64,000 bases of DNA from Nonomuraea polychroma (GTDB taxonomy: Bacteria > Actinomycetota > Actinomycetes > Streptosporangiales > Streptosporangiaceae): assembly GCF_004011505.1 (NCBI RefSeq), contig NZ_SAUN01000001.1, positions 248,001 through 312,000 of the forward strand, in the 5' to 3' direction. A program made the translations under genes and the position numbers. Below the pieces are notes generated by a model. The model was not told the DNA's origin and searched no databases. It was given only the letters and a program-made list of their open reading frames with translations. Each line of letters starts with the position of its first letter. The first letter of the stretch is position 1. Of this stretch, positions 8,201 to 16,923 are shown piece after piece.

Positions 8201-9286
8201 CGCCAGCCCGGCGGCGAGGATGTTGTTCGCGGCGTTGACATCCCGGTCGTGGACCGCCCCGCAGGCGCACTGCCAGGCGCGGACGCCCAGCGGCATCTTC
8301 TCGTGCAGGGCCCCGCAGGCCGAGCAGAGCTTGGAGGAGGGGAACCACCGATCGATCACGATCAACTCCCGCCCGTACCAAGCGGTCTTGTACTCCAGCA
8401 TGCTGCGCAGCTCCCGCCAGGACGCATCCGAGATGGCGCGGGCCAGCGAGCCGTTCTTTACCATGTTGCGCACGGTCAGGTCCTCGATCACGACCGTTTG
8501 GTTCTCACGGACGAGTCGAGTGGTGAGCTTGTGCAGGACGTCGCGGCGGCGGTCGGTGATCCGCGCGTAGACCCTGGCGACGCGCAGGCGAGCCTTGGCC
8601 CGGTTGTTCGATCCCTGGGCCTTGCGGGCCAGGTTTCGCTGGGCCTTGGCCAGCCTGCGTCGGTCACGGCGTTCATGCCGGGGGTTGGTGACCTTCTTCC
8701 CCGTGGACAGGGTGACCAGGGCGGTGAGCCCGGCGTCCACCCCGACCTGGGCGGCCACCGGATCCAGGCGGCGGATCGTCTCCTCCACGAGGAGGGAGAC
8801 GAACCAGCGCCCGGCCGCGTCCCTGCTCACTGTCACCGTGGACGGCTGCGCGCCGTCAGGCAGCGGACGCGACCAGACGATGTTCAGTGGGGTGTCCATT
8901 TTCGCCAGGATGAGCCGCCCATCGCGCCAGCGGAACGCCGATCGGGTGTACTCCGCCGACGCGCGGGACTTCTTGCGGGACTTGAACGTCGGGTACTTGG
9001 CCCGCTTGGCCAAGAAGTTGGAGAACGCCGCCTGAAGGTGGCGCAGCGCCTGCTGGAGCGGGACGGAGGAGACCTTCGACAGGAAGTCGTACTCTCCGCT
9101 GCGCTTCCACTGCGTCAGGCTGGCCGACGATTCCACGTAGGAGACGCGGCGGCCTTCCGTCATGTAGGCGCGGGTGCGCTCCTCCAGCGCCTTGTTGTAG
9201 ACCAGGCGGACGCAGCCGAACGTCCGGGCAAGCTCTTCGGCCTGCTCGGGGGTCGGGTAGAAGCGGTACTTGTAGGCCCGCTTCAC
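8192..9286 (-). CDS. tnpB: RNA-guided nuclease TnpB (IS605 OrfB family)
   Basis: This intact 364-residue TnpB has an N-terminal helix-turn-helix segment (KYRFYPTPEQ), a split RuvC nuclease with D184 (VGVDAGLTAL), E269 (VVIEDLTV) and D349 (HDRDVNAAN), and a zinc ribbon with cysteines at 321, 324, 340 and 342. Full length and intact catalytic residues suggest a working nuclease. TnpB cleaves donor or target DNA next to a short TAM using an RNA from the element end, which favours retention of the element. No partner transposase is present, so mobility would need one in trans. Confidence 0.93.
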   Translation of the reverse strand: MKRAYKYRFYPTPEQAEELARTFGCVRLVYNKALEERTRAYMTEGRRVSYVESSASLTQWKRSGEYDFLSKVSSVPLQQALRHLQAAFSNFLAKRAKYPTFKSRKKSRASAEYTRSAFRWRDGRLILAKMDTPLNIVWSRPLPDGAQPSTVTVSRDAAGRWFVSLLVEETIRRLDPVAAQVGVDAGLTALVTLSTGKKVTNPRHERRDRRRLAKAQRNLARKAQGSNNRAKARLRVARVYARITDRRRDVLHKLTTRLVRENQTVVIEDLTVRNMVKNGSLARAISDASWRELRSMLEYKTAWYGRELIVIDRWFPSSKLCSACGALHEKMPLGVRAWQCACGAVHDRDVNAANNILAAGLAER

Positions 9287-9456
9287 GATCTGCGCAATGC
9301 CTCACATCATACCGCACGATCAGTTAAGAATCGTATGCTTGTTCGAGATGATGCTGTGTCTGGCGGCAAAGCGCTTGCTCCTGCTTTGCTCCGCAGGAGT
9401 CCGATTCCTCCCTCGTCTGAAGGTGAGGGATTGCTCTGAAGTCTCCGATGAACGCT

Positions 9457-10650
9457 TCAAAGCGACTTGTAGACCGCCTCCACCAGGCGGATGCCGCGCA
9501 GGTTGCCGGAGACCGCGTTGGCCATCTTGTTCATGACGTACCCGACCGCCAGACCCCGCTCAGCGTCCCCCAGCCCGATGGATCCGCCCAGGCCCGAGTG
9601 GCCGAACGCCGTCTCCGACGGCATCAGGAAGGTGAGCGACGGCCGCATGAAACCGAGCCCGAACGCGCTGTCCAGGAACAGCACCCGGTCCGGGCCCTTC
9701 ACCCGGGTGCGCAGGGCGTCCCGCAGCGTGCCCGGGCCGAGGAGCTCACCGGCGATCAGCGCGCGGTAGAAGCCCGCCAGGCCCCTGGCCGTGCTGACCA
9801 TCCCGGCCGCCGGCCAGCCGGCCCGCAGGATGACGGGGTGGTTCGCGCCGCCTTTGAGCAGGTGCATGCCCGGGTTACCGAGTGCCCGGTTCATGAGGCT
9901 CTGGGGGTCGAGCGCCGCCCTGGCCATCGCGGCCAGCGCGTCCTCTGGCCGATCATCGGCCGTGGCCGCGGTGGACTTCGGGCCCGCGCCGGTCGGGGCC
10001 TCGGTGGCGGTGAGGAACCGCGGGCGGTCGCCGGCCTTGAGCCGGGCCGTCCGGGCGATCACCTCGTCAGGGGCTCCTACCCACAGCTCCAGGCCCAGCG
10101 GCCCGGCGATCTCCGCGGCCACCAGTTCGCCCACCGACGTCCCGGTCACCCGCCTGATCACCTCGCCCAGCAGGAACCCGTACGTCAGCGCGTGATAGCC
10201 GTGCGCCGACCCCGGCTCCCACAACGGCGCCTGACCGGCGAGCCGGGCCGCGATCGCCGCCTGGTCCTCGAACTCCTCCACCGGCACGGGCTCCTCCAGC
10301 ACCGGCAGCCCGCACTGGTGGGTCAGCACCTGCTCAAGGGTGATCGCGCCCTTGCCGCGGGCCCCGAACTCCGGCCACGCGTCCGCGACCGGCGCCGTCA
10401 CGTCGACCATTCCCCGCTCCACCAGCCGCAGCAGGACGGTGGCGGTGATCGCCTTGGTGCAGGAGTAGGCGAAGGCCGGTGTGTCGCGTTCCCAGCGCCG
10501 CCCCGTGTGCCGGTCGGCGACCCCGTCCCACAGGTCCACGACGAGCTCGCCGTCCAGGTAGACGGCGAAGGCCGCACCCAGCTCCTCACCTTCGGTGAAA
10601 TGCCGCTCGAACACCTCTCGTACGCGGGAGAACCGAGGATCGCAGTGCAT
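9457..10650 (-). CDS. serine hydrolase, beta-lactamase/esterase (EstB-like) family
   Basis: This 397-residue class C beta-lactamase-fold protein has its nucleophile motif S-x-x-K at AYSCTKA (S63, K66), the second-motif tyrosine in YHALTYGFLLGE, and a late HSGLGGSIG segment. Such enzymes are usually esterases or lipases with small acyl substrates; no signal peptide is visible, so it acts in the cytoplasm. The ATG at 10650 was chosen because GGAGG sits 5 bases upstream. It is divergent from the cyclase gene across only 30 bp, which hold a KstR2-like operator. Mycobacterial relatives are linked to lipid catabolism. Confidence 0.85.
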   Translation of the reverse strand: MHCDPRFSRVREVFERHFTEGEELGAAFAVYLDGELVVDLWDGVADRHTGRRWERDTPAFAYSCTKAITATVLLRLVERGMVDVTAPVADAWPEFGARGKGAITLEQVLTHQCGLPVLEEPVPVEEFEDQAAIAARLAGQAPLWEPGSAHGYHALTYGFLLGEVIRRVTGTSVGELVAAEIAGPLGLELWVGAPDEVIARTARLKAGDRPRFLTATEAPTGAGPKSTAATADDRPEDALAAMARAALDPQSLMNRALGNPGMHLLKGGANHPVILRAGWPAAGMVSTARGLAGFYRALIAGELLGPGTLRDALRTRVKGPDRVLFLDSAFGLGFMRPSLTFLMPSETAFGHSGLGGSIGLGDAERGLAVGYVMNKMANAVSGNLRGIRLVEAVYKSL

Positions 10651-10667
10651 CAGACCTCCGCAGAGAA

Positions 10668-10681
10668 AGGAAGCGCTTACT
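10668..10681. promoter_or_regulatory. KstR2-like operator in the 30-bp divergent promoter
   Basis: AGGAAGCGCTTACT matches AnCAAGnnCTTGnT with two symmetric mismatches (positions 3 and 12). It overlaps the presumed ribosome site and first base of the cyclase TTG start, and lies 17 bases before the serine-hydrolase start. Binding would be expected to shut off both directions. Confidence 0.6.
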
Positions 10682-11589
10682 TGGTTCACGAGCCTAACAA
10701 CTGGGGGCGATTCGGCCCAGACGATCAGCGCGGCACCCTGAACCTCCTCACCCCGGACGTGGTCCTCGCCGCCCTGCGCGCCGCCACCACCGGCGAGGTG
10801 CTCAGCCTCGCCATGCCGATCAGGGGCGCCACCTCCTCACCCGCCCCCACGACCGTGCCGCACCTGCGGGGTCGCCCGCTGCCGCAACACTTCATGTCGG
10901 TGGACGGCGGCGACTACGCGGCCGGCGCCCGGCCCATCGGCGAGGGCCTGTACGTGGCCGACGACGCGCTGATCGTCACCCCGCACGGCACCACCACCCA
11001 CATGGACGCGCTGTGCCACATGTGGTCCGGCGACCAGGTCTACAACGGCCACCCGGCGGCCCGGGTCCGCTCGTACGGCGCCACCCGGTGCGGCATCGAG
11101 CACGTGGGCGGCGTGGTGGCCAGGGGAGTGCTGTTCGACGTGCCGCGCCGGCTCGGCCTCGACCACCTGCCGGCCGATTTCCGCATCCCGGCCCAGCTGC
11201 TGGAGGAGATCGCCACGCCGCGGCCGGGGGATGTGGCGGTGATCCGTACTGGCTGGCCGCTGGTGTGGGAGCGGTCGAAGGAGGAGTACTGGTCGGGGCA
11301 GCCCGGCCTGTCGGCCGAGGCGGGAGGCTGGCTGGCGGCGCACGACGTGTCCGTGGTGGCCTGCGACAACGCCGCCATCGGCGGGCTCAACGCGCGGGGG
11401 ATGGCCGACGAGGGGCTGCCGGACGACCTGCATCTGCTCCTGCTCCACCGGCACGGCATCCACCTGATCGAGATGCTCTGGCTGGAGGAGCTGGGGGCGT
11501 CCGGGCGGACGGAGTTCGTGTTCGTGGCGGCGCCGCTCAGGATCGAGGGCGGCACGGGGAGCCCGATCACCCCGCTGGCCATCCTTTGA
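10681..11589 (+). CDS. cyclase family protein (kynurenine-formamidase-like metal hydrolase)
   Basis: This 302-residue protein has the family's N-terminal signature NNWGRFGPDDQRGTLN and the metal-binding motif HGTTTHMDALCH. Members hydrolyse ring amides or lactones (formamidase, isatin hydrolase) using Zn or Mn. The TTG at 10681 is preferred because it includes the conserved NNWG segment and has AAAGGAAG upstream; the next ATG, at 10813, would delete that segment. In the steroid-type setting a lactone or beta-dicarbonyl substrate is possible but not shown. Confidence 0.85.
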   Translation: MVHEPNNWGRFGPDDQRGTLNLLTPDVVLAALRAATTGEVLSLAMPIRGATSSPAPTTVPHLRGRPLPQHFMSVDGGDYAAGARPIGEGLYVADDALIVTPHGTTTHMDALCHMWSGDQVYNGHPAARVRSYGATRCGIEHVGGVVARGVLFDVPRRLGLDHLPADFRIPAQLLEEIATPRPGDVAVIRTGWPLVWERSKEEYWSGQPGLSAEAGGWLAAHDVSVVACDNAAIGGLNARGMADEGLPDDLHLLLLHRHGIHLIEMLWLEELGASGRTEFVFVAAPLRIEGGTGSPITPLAIL

Positions 11590-11665
11590 GAGATTCGCGC
11601 ACTTTTCCCGACCTGTTTGGATATTTTGCGATGATCCGTTAACCGCCTCCTCGAAGGTCGGTCCC

Positions 11666-12808
11666 ATGCGTCCCCTCGCCCTCGTCGTCGCCGCCGCCAT
11701 GGCCGCGCTCGCCGCCGTACCTGCCGCTGACGCTGCGACGGCGGGCCGCGCCTCGCTGCGGATCAATCACGTCCAGACCATCGCCACCCACAACAGCTAC
11801 CACCGCGAGCTGACCGACGCCGAGAAGGACGTGCAGCGCAGGACCGACGCCAACTGGTGGAACCTGCAGTACTCGCACACCGCCCTGCCCAACCAGTTCG
11901 CCGCCCAGCGCGTGCGCGGCATCGAGCTGGACGTCTTCCCCGACCCCAAGGGCGGTCTCTACACCAACCCGCTGGTCCGCCGCGACGCCGGGCTCCCGGC
12001 GCTCAACGACCCCGCGCTCGCCCAGCCCGGCTTCAAGGTCCTGCACTGGGCCGACCACGACTACGGCACCAACTGCTCCACCCTCGTCACGTGCCTGCGC
12101 CAGGTACGCGAGTGGTCCGACAAGAACCCCGGTCACGTGCCGCTGACTGTGCTGACCGAGTTCAAGAGCACGGATCCGAAGAAGGAGGCCATGGGCGGGG
12201 CCAAGAGCCCGGCCTGGGACACCGCGCTCATGGACGCCCTGGACACCGAGATCCGCTCCGTCTTCCCTGACGACCGGCTCATCACGCCGGACGATGTCCG
12301 CAAGCCCGGCCTCACCCTGGAGCAGTCGGTGCTCAAGCACGGCTGGCCCGAGCTGAACGCGTCCCGCGGCAAGATCATGTTCTTCATGGACAACCAGGCG
12401 ACCGCCATCCAGCAGCCCTACCTGGCGGGCCGGCCGAGCCTGGAAGGCCGCGTGTTGTTCACGAACTCCCGCCCCGGCCGGTCCGACGCCGCCTTCGTCG
12501 GCTGGAACGAGCCGCAGGGCGCCAACACCGCTCAGATCCAGGACCTCGTACGCAAGGGCTACTACGTGCGTACCCGGTCCGACGTGCCCTTCACCGAGGC
12601 CAGGTCGGGCGACACGGGACGGCTGAAGGCGGCCTTGGACAGCGGCGCGCAGATGATCAGCACCGACTTCCCGGTGATCGGGCTGTCGGCCAGGCACGGC
12701 AGCGACTACACGGCCGAGCTGCCGGGCGGCGCGACCGTCCGCTGCAACCCGGTGAACGCGCCCACCGGCTGCCGCGACCACACCCTGGAGCGGATCACGA
12801 TCAAGTAG
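11666..12808 (+). CDS. secreted Ca2+-dependent phosphoinositide phospholipase C-like protein
   Basis: This 380-residue protein has a Sec signal peptide ending near residue 23 (VPAADA). The mature part starts with the PI-PLC-like barrel: THNSYH for the first catalytic histidine, RGIELDVF for metal binding, and KVLHWADHD for the second histidine region. The family (bacterial, Ca2+-dependent PLC-like) cleaves phosphoinositides or glycosyl-PI in other bacteria. Two C-terminal cysteine residues (RCNPVNAPTGCRDH) could form a disulfide. It is a single-gene unit. Confidence 0.85.
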   Translation: MRPLALVVAAAMAALAAVPAADAATAGRASLRINHVQTIATHNSYHRELTDAEKDVQRRTDANWWNLQYSHTALPNQFAAQRVRGIELDVFPDPKGGLYTNPLVRRDAGLPALNDPALAQPGFKVLHWADHDYGTNCSTLVTCLRQVREWSDKNPGHVPLTVLTEFKSTDPKKEAMGGAKSPAWDTALMDALDTEIRSVFPDDRLITPDDVRKPGLTLEQSVLKHGWPELNASRGKIMFFMDNQATAIQQPYLAGRPSLEGRVLFTNSRPGRSDAAFVGWNEPQGANTAQIQDLVRKGYYVRTRSDVPFTEARSGDTGRLKAALDSGAQMISTDFPVIGLSARHGSDYTAELPGGATVRCNPVNAPTGCRDHTLERITIK

Positions 12809-12862
12809 TCACCATCTCCATAAGTGGACGTGCGCGCAGGCAACCGCTCAGAATGCGGAGGC

Positions 12863-13471
12863 ATGAGCGAGCGACCCGGCCTGCGGGAGCGGAAGAAGGC
12901 CAAGACCAGGGCGTTGATCCAGAAGGAGGCGCTACGGCTCTTCCGCGAGCAGGGGTACGCCGCGACGACGGTCGAGCAGATCGCGGAGGCGGCGGAGGTG
13001 GCGCCCAGCACCGTCTCCCGCTATTTCCCGACGAAGGAGGACCTGGTGCTGGTCGACCAGTTCCCGTCCTTCCTCGACGCGCTCAGGGCGGCGCCGCCTG
13101 AGCTCAATCCCGTGCAGGCCGTACGCGTCGCCATGCTTCAGGCGCTGGACGGGCAGACGCCCGAGGAGCGCGCCGACAGCGTGGAGCGGGAGAAGCTCAT
13201 GCTCACCGTCCCCGAGCTGTGGGCGGCGAGCCTGGAGAACATCCGCCGCGTCCTCACGATCCTGCGGGACGAGCTGGCGGCACGCGCCGGTCGCGACGCC
13301 GGCGATCCGGAGATCCGGAACGTCACCGGGGCGATCGTGGGGGTGATCTGGGCGCTCTGGTTCGACTGGGCGAAGGATCCCTCGAAGGAGGTCGCTGGCG
13401 AGCTCGACAGGGCCCTCGCCCATCTGGACGCGGGCCTGCCGATCAGCCGGAAGGATCAGAGTCCGGGATAG
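12863..13471 (+). CDS. TetR family transcriptional regulator
   Basis: This 202-residue repressor has an N-terminal TetR helix-turn-helix (KAKTRALIQKEALRLFREQG, TTVEQIAEAAEV, VSRYFPTKEDL) and a ligand-binding domain of the MftR/AcyR-like type (TVPELWAA). The ATG at 12863 fits family N-termini, but GGAGG ends only one base before it, so an upstream GTG (12824 or 12830) is possible. Its 3' end overlaps the convergent ligase gene by 16 bp. The target and ligand are unknown. Confidence 0.85.
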   Translation: MSERPGLRERKKAKTRALIQKEALRLFREQGYAATTVEQIAEAAEVAPSTVSRYFPTKEDLVLVDQFPSFLDALRAAPPELNPVQAVRVAMLQALDGQTPEERADSVEREKLMLTVPELWAASLENIRRVLTILRDELAARAGRDAGDPEIRNVTGAIVGVIWALWFDWAKDPSKEVAGELDRALAHLDAGLPISRKDQSPG

Positions 13472-15024
13472 TTGCCCCCGCCGTGGGCGGCGTCCAGGGC
13501 GTCGTAGTCGGGGGTGAACCCGCGCTTGGGAATGGTGTCCACGAACGCCACCTCCCGAGGCTTCTTGTACGAGGCCACCTGCTTCTTGACGTGCTCGATC
13601 AGCTCGTCGGCGGTCGCCACGCCGTCAGCCTTGAGAGCCACCACGGCCTTGACCGCCTGGTGCCACGTCGGGTCCGGGATGCCGATCACCGCGGCGTCGG
13701 CGACGGCAGGGTGGGACTTGAGCGCGCGTTCCACCTCGGCCGGGTAGATGTTCTCGGCCCCGGATTTGATCATGCGAAGCTTGGGGCCGATGAACGTGAT
13801 CGTGCCGTCGGGCTCGCGGCGGCCGAGGTCGCCGGTGTGGTGCCAGCCATTCCGCGACTTCTCCGCATTTAAGTCGGGCCGGGCGAAATATCCGGAAAAG
13901 AGGGATTTGCCGCGTGCGCAGATCTCGCCCACCTCGCCGGGCGGCATCTCGCTGTCGTCCGGGCCCAGGATGCGTACCTGGACCAGCGGCGACGGCCGCC
14001 CCGCGAACCCGGCCCCGCCCTCGGCCAGCCCCAGGAAGGTGAGCATGCCGCCCACCTCCGTCTGCCCGTACCCGCCCATCTTGGAGCGGCACCACGGCGA
14101 GTCATCCACCGTGATCATGCTGTCCCACTCGGCCGAATGGGAGACGAACCTGAGCGACGACAGGTCGTACTTGCCGCCCGCGTTCGCCTTCACCACGGCG
14201 TCGATCATCTGGCCGAACAGGAACGCCTGCGTCACCCGCTCGGCGTCGATCAGCCGGCAGACCTCTTCTGCGTCGAAGGCGGGCGTGAAGACGTTCGTGC
14301 CGCCGATCTGGAGCGTGGCCAGGCAGAACATCATCGTGCCGACATGGAAGAGCGGCCCGTTGTTGAGGAAGGTGAAGCCCGGCTCCATCTGCCGGACGAC
14401 GAGCAGGGAGGCGCTGTGCGCGATCAGCGCGGCGCTGCTGAGCAGGGCCGCGTTGGGCCGCCCCGCGAAGGCGGCGGTGTAGAGGGCGAGCGTCGGCTCC
14501 GTATCGGCAACCTGCGGGAACTCCCTGACGGACCCGCTCGCCACCAGCTCCTCGTAGTCCTCACCCGCTCGCACCCACACCATCGTGCCGTTCTCCGCCG
14601 CGCCGGCGCCCGAGGGAGCCTGGCCCTCACCGCTCCCTTCAGACGACGCCGGCGCGGCGGTGCTCTGAGCGTGCAGGGAAGTCGTGGCGTCCGACGGCTC
14701 CCAGACAACCGCGGCCGGGGTCAGGTCGGTGCGGATGAACCGCAGCTCGTCCTCCGACTGCCGCCAGTTGGCCGGACAGAAGATCGCGCCCAGCCGGGAA
14801 CAGGCCAGCAGCAACTCCAGCACCGCATGCGCGTTCTGCCCGAGCCACAAAACCCGATCGCCCGCGGCGACCCCTCGGTCGGCCAGGGCGGAGGCCAGCC
14901 GGGTCACCCGGGCATCCAGCTCGGGGTACGTGAGCCGGACATCCCCGTCCACCACCGCGGTCACCTGGGGACGGCTGCGGGCGTGCTCGGCGAGGACGTC
15001 TGAGAGGGACAGGCTGTGGATCAT
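13456..15024 (-). CDS. AMP-dependent acyl-CoA synthetase (FadD-like)
   Basis: This 522-residue class I acyl-CoA ligase contains the usual core motifs: FLNNGPLFHVGTM, GGYGQTEVGG, HHTGDLGRREPDG and AENIYPAEVERAL with the C-terminal lysine region PKRGFTPDYDALD. A Pro/Ser/Gly-rich insertion near residues 125-145 stands where other members have a short loop. It lies 2 bp after the luciferase-like gene with GGAG upstream, so the two are one operon. The operator at 16108 puts it in the KstR2-like set. It is not an obvious FadD3 orthologue, so its acid substrate is open. Confidence 0.88.
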   Translation of the reverse strand: MIHSLSLSDVLAEHARSRPQVTAVVDGDVRLTYPELDARVTRLASALADRGVAAGDRVLWLGQNAHAVLELLLACSRLGAIFCPANWRQSEDELRFIRTDLTPAAVVWEPSDATTSLHAQSTAAPASSEGSGEGQAPSGAGAAENGTMVWVRAGEDYEELVASGSVREFPQVADTEPTLALYTAAFAGRPNAALLSSAALIAHSASLLVVRQMEPGFTFLNNGPLFHVGTMMFCLATLQIGGTNVFTPAFDAEEVCRLIDAERVTQAFLFGQMIDAVVKANAGGKYDLSSLRFVSHSAEWDSMITVDDSPWCRSKMGGYGQTEVGGMLTFLGLAEGGAGFAGRPSPLVQVRILGPDDSEMPPGEVGEICARGKSLFSGYFARPDLNAEKSRNGWHHTGDLGRREPDGTITFIGPKLRMIKSGAENIYPAEVERALKSHPAVADAAVIGIPDPTWHQAVKAVVALKADGVATADELIEHVKKQVASYKKPREVAFVDTIPKRGFTPDYDALDAAHGGGNYPGL

Positions 15025-15026
15025 CG

Positions 15027-16085
15027 TCAGTCTCCAAAGGCCGGCATGACTTCGGTCGCGAAGAAGCGCATGACCCGCTTCATGTCCTCCAGCGGCATCG
15101 GCCTGGTGCTGCCGAAGTCGCACAGGAGGTTGGTGAAGCCGGCGTCCTTGAGCAGCGAGATCTGCTCGACGACGCGGGCGGGATCCCCGATGACCTCCAG
15201 CTGCTCCCACCGGAAGTCGGCCGACACCGTGCCGCCCTTGAGGTAGCGGTCCTGGTAGTACTCGAAGCCCTGGGCGGCCCGGCCGGTCTTGGGGTCGATG
15301 GGCGCGCTCTTGTCGTTGAAGATGCGCGACCGGTCGAACGACGCCTCGAACCGCGCCTGGTCCTCGCGGGCCTGCTCCAGCGTCGGGGCCACGTACACGC
15401 TGCGTGCCACCACCAGGTCGGCCCCGTCCGGATGCCCCGCCTGCGCCGCCGTCTCTCGCCAGGTCTCGGCCGCCTTGACGACCTTCCGGAACGTGGCCGC
15501 CGGATCGGCGAGGATGGGCAGCCCGCGCTCGGCGTACATGGTGACGGTCTCGGGGGAGACGGCCGCCACGTGCAGCGGCGGATACGGGGTCTGCAAGGGC
15601 CGAGGGACGAGCGACACCTCGGCCCCGGTCTTGTAGAACTTCCCTTCGTGCTGGTACGCCTCCTGCGTCCAGAGCCCGACGATGACCTCCAGCGCCTCGT
15701 TGAACCGATCCCGCGCTTCCGCGAGATCGATCCCGAACCCCTCGAACTCGAAGCTCTGATACCCCCGCCCGATCCCCAGGTCCAACCGCCCACCAGACAG
15801 CACGTCGACCTGGGCAGCCTCCTCCGCCACGTGAATCGGGTTGTGCAGGGGCAGCACGACGATGCCCGTGCCCAGCCGGATGCGGGAGGTGCGGGCGGCG
15901 ACGTGGGCGAGCATGGTGAACAGGTTCGGGACGACGCCGTAGTCGCGGAAGTGGTGCTCGGCCAGCCGTACCCCGTCGAACCCCAGCTCCTCGGCCAGCT
16001 CGACGAGCTCCAGGTGGTAGTCGTAGACGTCCTTGAAGCTCTGCCCGTCGAAACGGTGGAAGAGGTGGAAGGTCGAGAACTTCAT
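15027..16085 (-). CDS. LLM-class (luciferase-like) flavin-dependent oxidoreductase
   Basis: This 352-residue luciferase-like monooxygenase begins MKFSTFHLFHRF and carries GVRLAEHHF, RIRLGTGIVVLPLHNPIHVAEEAAQVD and GRLDLGIGRGYQ, all characteristic of FMNH2- or F420-dependent TIM-barrel enzymes. The ATG at 16085 has AGAGGGG upstream and sits 22 bases from a near-perfect KstR2-like operator. It probably oxygenates or oxidises a lipid-like substrate before CoA activation by the next gene. The cofactor (FMN or F420) cannot be decided from sequence. Confidence 0.88.
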   Translation of the reverse strand: MKFSTFHLFHRFDGQSFKDVYDYHLELVELAEELGFDGVRLAEHHFRDYGVVPNLFTMLAHVAARTSRIRLGTGIVVLPLHNPIHVAEEAAQVDVLSGGRLDLGIGRGYQSFEFEGFGIDLAEARDRFNEALEVIVGLWTQEAYQHEGKFYKTGAEVSLVPRPLQTPYPPLHVAAVSPETVTMYAERGLPILADPAATFRKVVKAAETWRETAAQAGHPDGADLVVARSVYVAPTLEQAREDQARFEASFDRSRIFNDKSAPIDPKTGRAAQGFEYYQDRYLKGGTVSADFRWEQLEVIGDPARVVEQISLLKDAGFTNLLCDFGSTRPMPLEDMKRVMRFFATEVMPAFGD

Positions 16086-16107
16086 GCGGCGGCCCCTCTG
16101 CCGGAAA

Positions 16108-16121
16108 ACCAAGCGCTCGCT
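16108..16121. promoter_or_regulatory. KstR2-like operator upstream of the LLM/acyl-CoA ligase operon
   Basis: ACCAAGCGCTCGCT matches AnCAAGnnCTTGnT with one mismatch and extends to a 16-bp palindrome, CCAAGCGCTCGCTTGG (16109-16124). Confidence 0.75.
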
Positions 16122-16224
16122 TGGGAGCGTATCACGCCCACCCGGGGCGGCCCCAGGCCAAAGCACGGACTTCCACAACGGGGCGCTCCACCGCTGACTG
16201 CGCAAGGGACTCGACGAAGGCGAT

Positions 16225-16467
16225 CCAGCCGGGCGAGCTGACCACCCCCTGCACCGCGGCGACGCTCCCCACCACGGGGTTCGCGAAAGCGGTCAGCGGC
16301 GTCTCCGTCCACACGTATCTGACGCGCATAGCGGTCGCCAGGCTGGGGGGGAGGAGTTCTGGCGGCTCGCCCCCACGATCCGCACGTTGGCGGAGCACGA
16401 GGGCTTTCCCGCCCACGCCAATTCGGTCTCCGTCCGCGAGGGGCGCACCCCGGCGCGGCACCGCTAG
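16225..16467 (+). pseudogene. histidinol-dehydrogenase-like C-terminal remnant with a frameshift
   Basis: Translation reads LPTTGFAKAVSGVSVHTYL and then, after a one-base shift in the G7 run at 16345-16351, EEFWRLAPTIRTLAEHEGF followed by PAHANSVSV and a stop at 16467. The order matches the C-terminal end of HisD-type dehydrogenases (LPT.G.A.., SVHTFLRR, AEAEGLPAHA..V.VR). The N-terminal roughly 350 residues are absent, so this is debris, not a gene. A sequencing indel in the G run would not change that conclusion. Confidence 0.6.
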
Positions 16468-16923
16468 CTTGCTAGTGCGGGTGGGCTTCCATGAGCGACT
16501 GGCCGGCCAGGCGGGCGGTGATGAGGCTGCGGAAGTTGGGGCACTGCACGATGTCCCCGTTGCCACCTGGGACGACGTCGCGCTGCTGCACCACCGTTCA
16601 TGGGCGGGCTTGTCCAGAGCCGGGCGCAGGGCGGGAGACCACCTCTCAGTGCATCAGCGCAATTACCAGCAAACTCACAGCAATCAGCATGACCGGTCAA
16701 CCCTTGCGTCACCACGTCGCCGACCAGCAGTTCGACAGTCGCCTGTGATCGCGCGCCCGTTGTCGGCGATCTATATGTCGAACATATGATCGGGAAATGC
16801 CTTCACGTCGCATCCCGTGCCAGTTACGATCATCCTCGGAACAGCCGAGTTGATCACTCGGACGATTTTTCATGCTGACGAGGGCGTCGCGCAGGACGCC
16901 CCTGCCTGAATGGGGAGATCAAT
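16468..16923. other. gene-poor interval between HisD remnant and the protease gene
   Basis: No convincing complete gene is seen. On the minus strand, 16472-16597 encodes an unrecognised C-terminal-looking fragment (GGNGDIVQCPNFRSLITARL and on to EAHPH) bounded by stops, so the interval looks like decayed coding DNA. From about 16750 the base composition becomes A/T-richer and would hold the protease promoter; CATATG-type inverted repeats lie near 16770-16790. Confidence 0.5.

Larger units (their letters stand above)
8095..9450 (-). mobile_element. IS200/IS605-type element carrying only tnpB (approximate ends)
   Basis: A complete tnpB lies here without a tnpA (Y1 transposase) gene. Both flanks contain hairpin-forming G/C-rich segments, as expected for subterminal structures: CTCCCCTCCCC/GGGAGGAG near 8098-8120 and CCTCACC..GAGGG near 9411-9435. 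The exact borders are not proven. One must lie between the SDR stop (8094) and the tnpB stop, and the other between the tnpB start (9286) and the serine-hydrolase stop (9457). Confidence 0.65.

Noticed and set aside
9448..10680. N-terminal extension of the cyclase frame back to 9448
   Set aside because: It runs antisense to the serine-hydrolase gene. Cyclase similarity begins only at the NNWG segment just after the TTG at 10681.
13456..15024. Calling the acyl-CoA ligase FadD3
   Set aside because: The N-terminal region and motif spacing do not match mycobacterial FadD3 well. Only the operator links it to the pathway.
16121..16789. A 222-codon plus-strand protein in the gene-poor interval
   Set aside because: Only a short part resembles HisD, and the rest of the frame is the shifted, Arg/Ser-rich reading. 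Treated as a pseudogene fragment instead.
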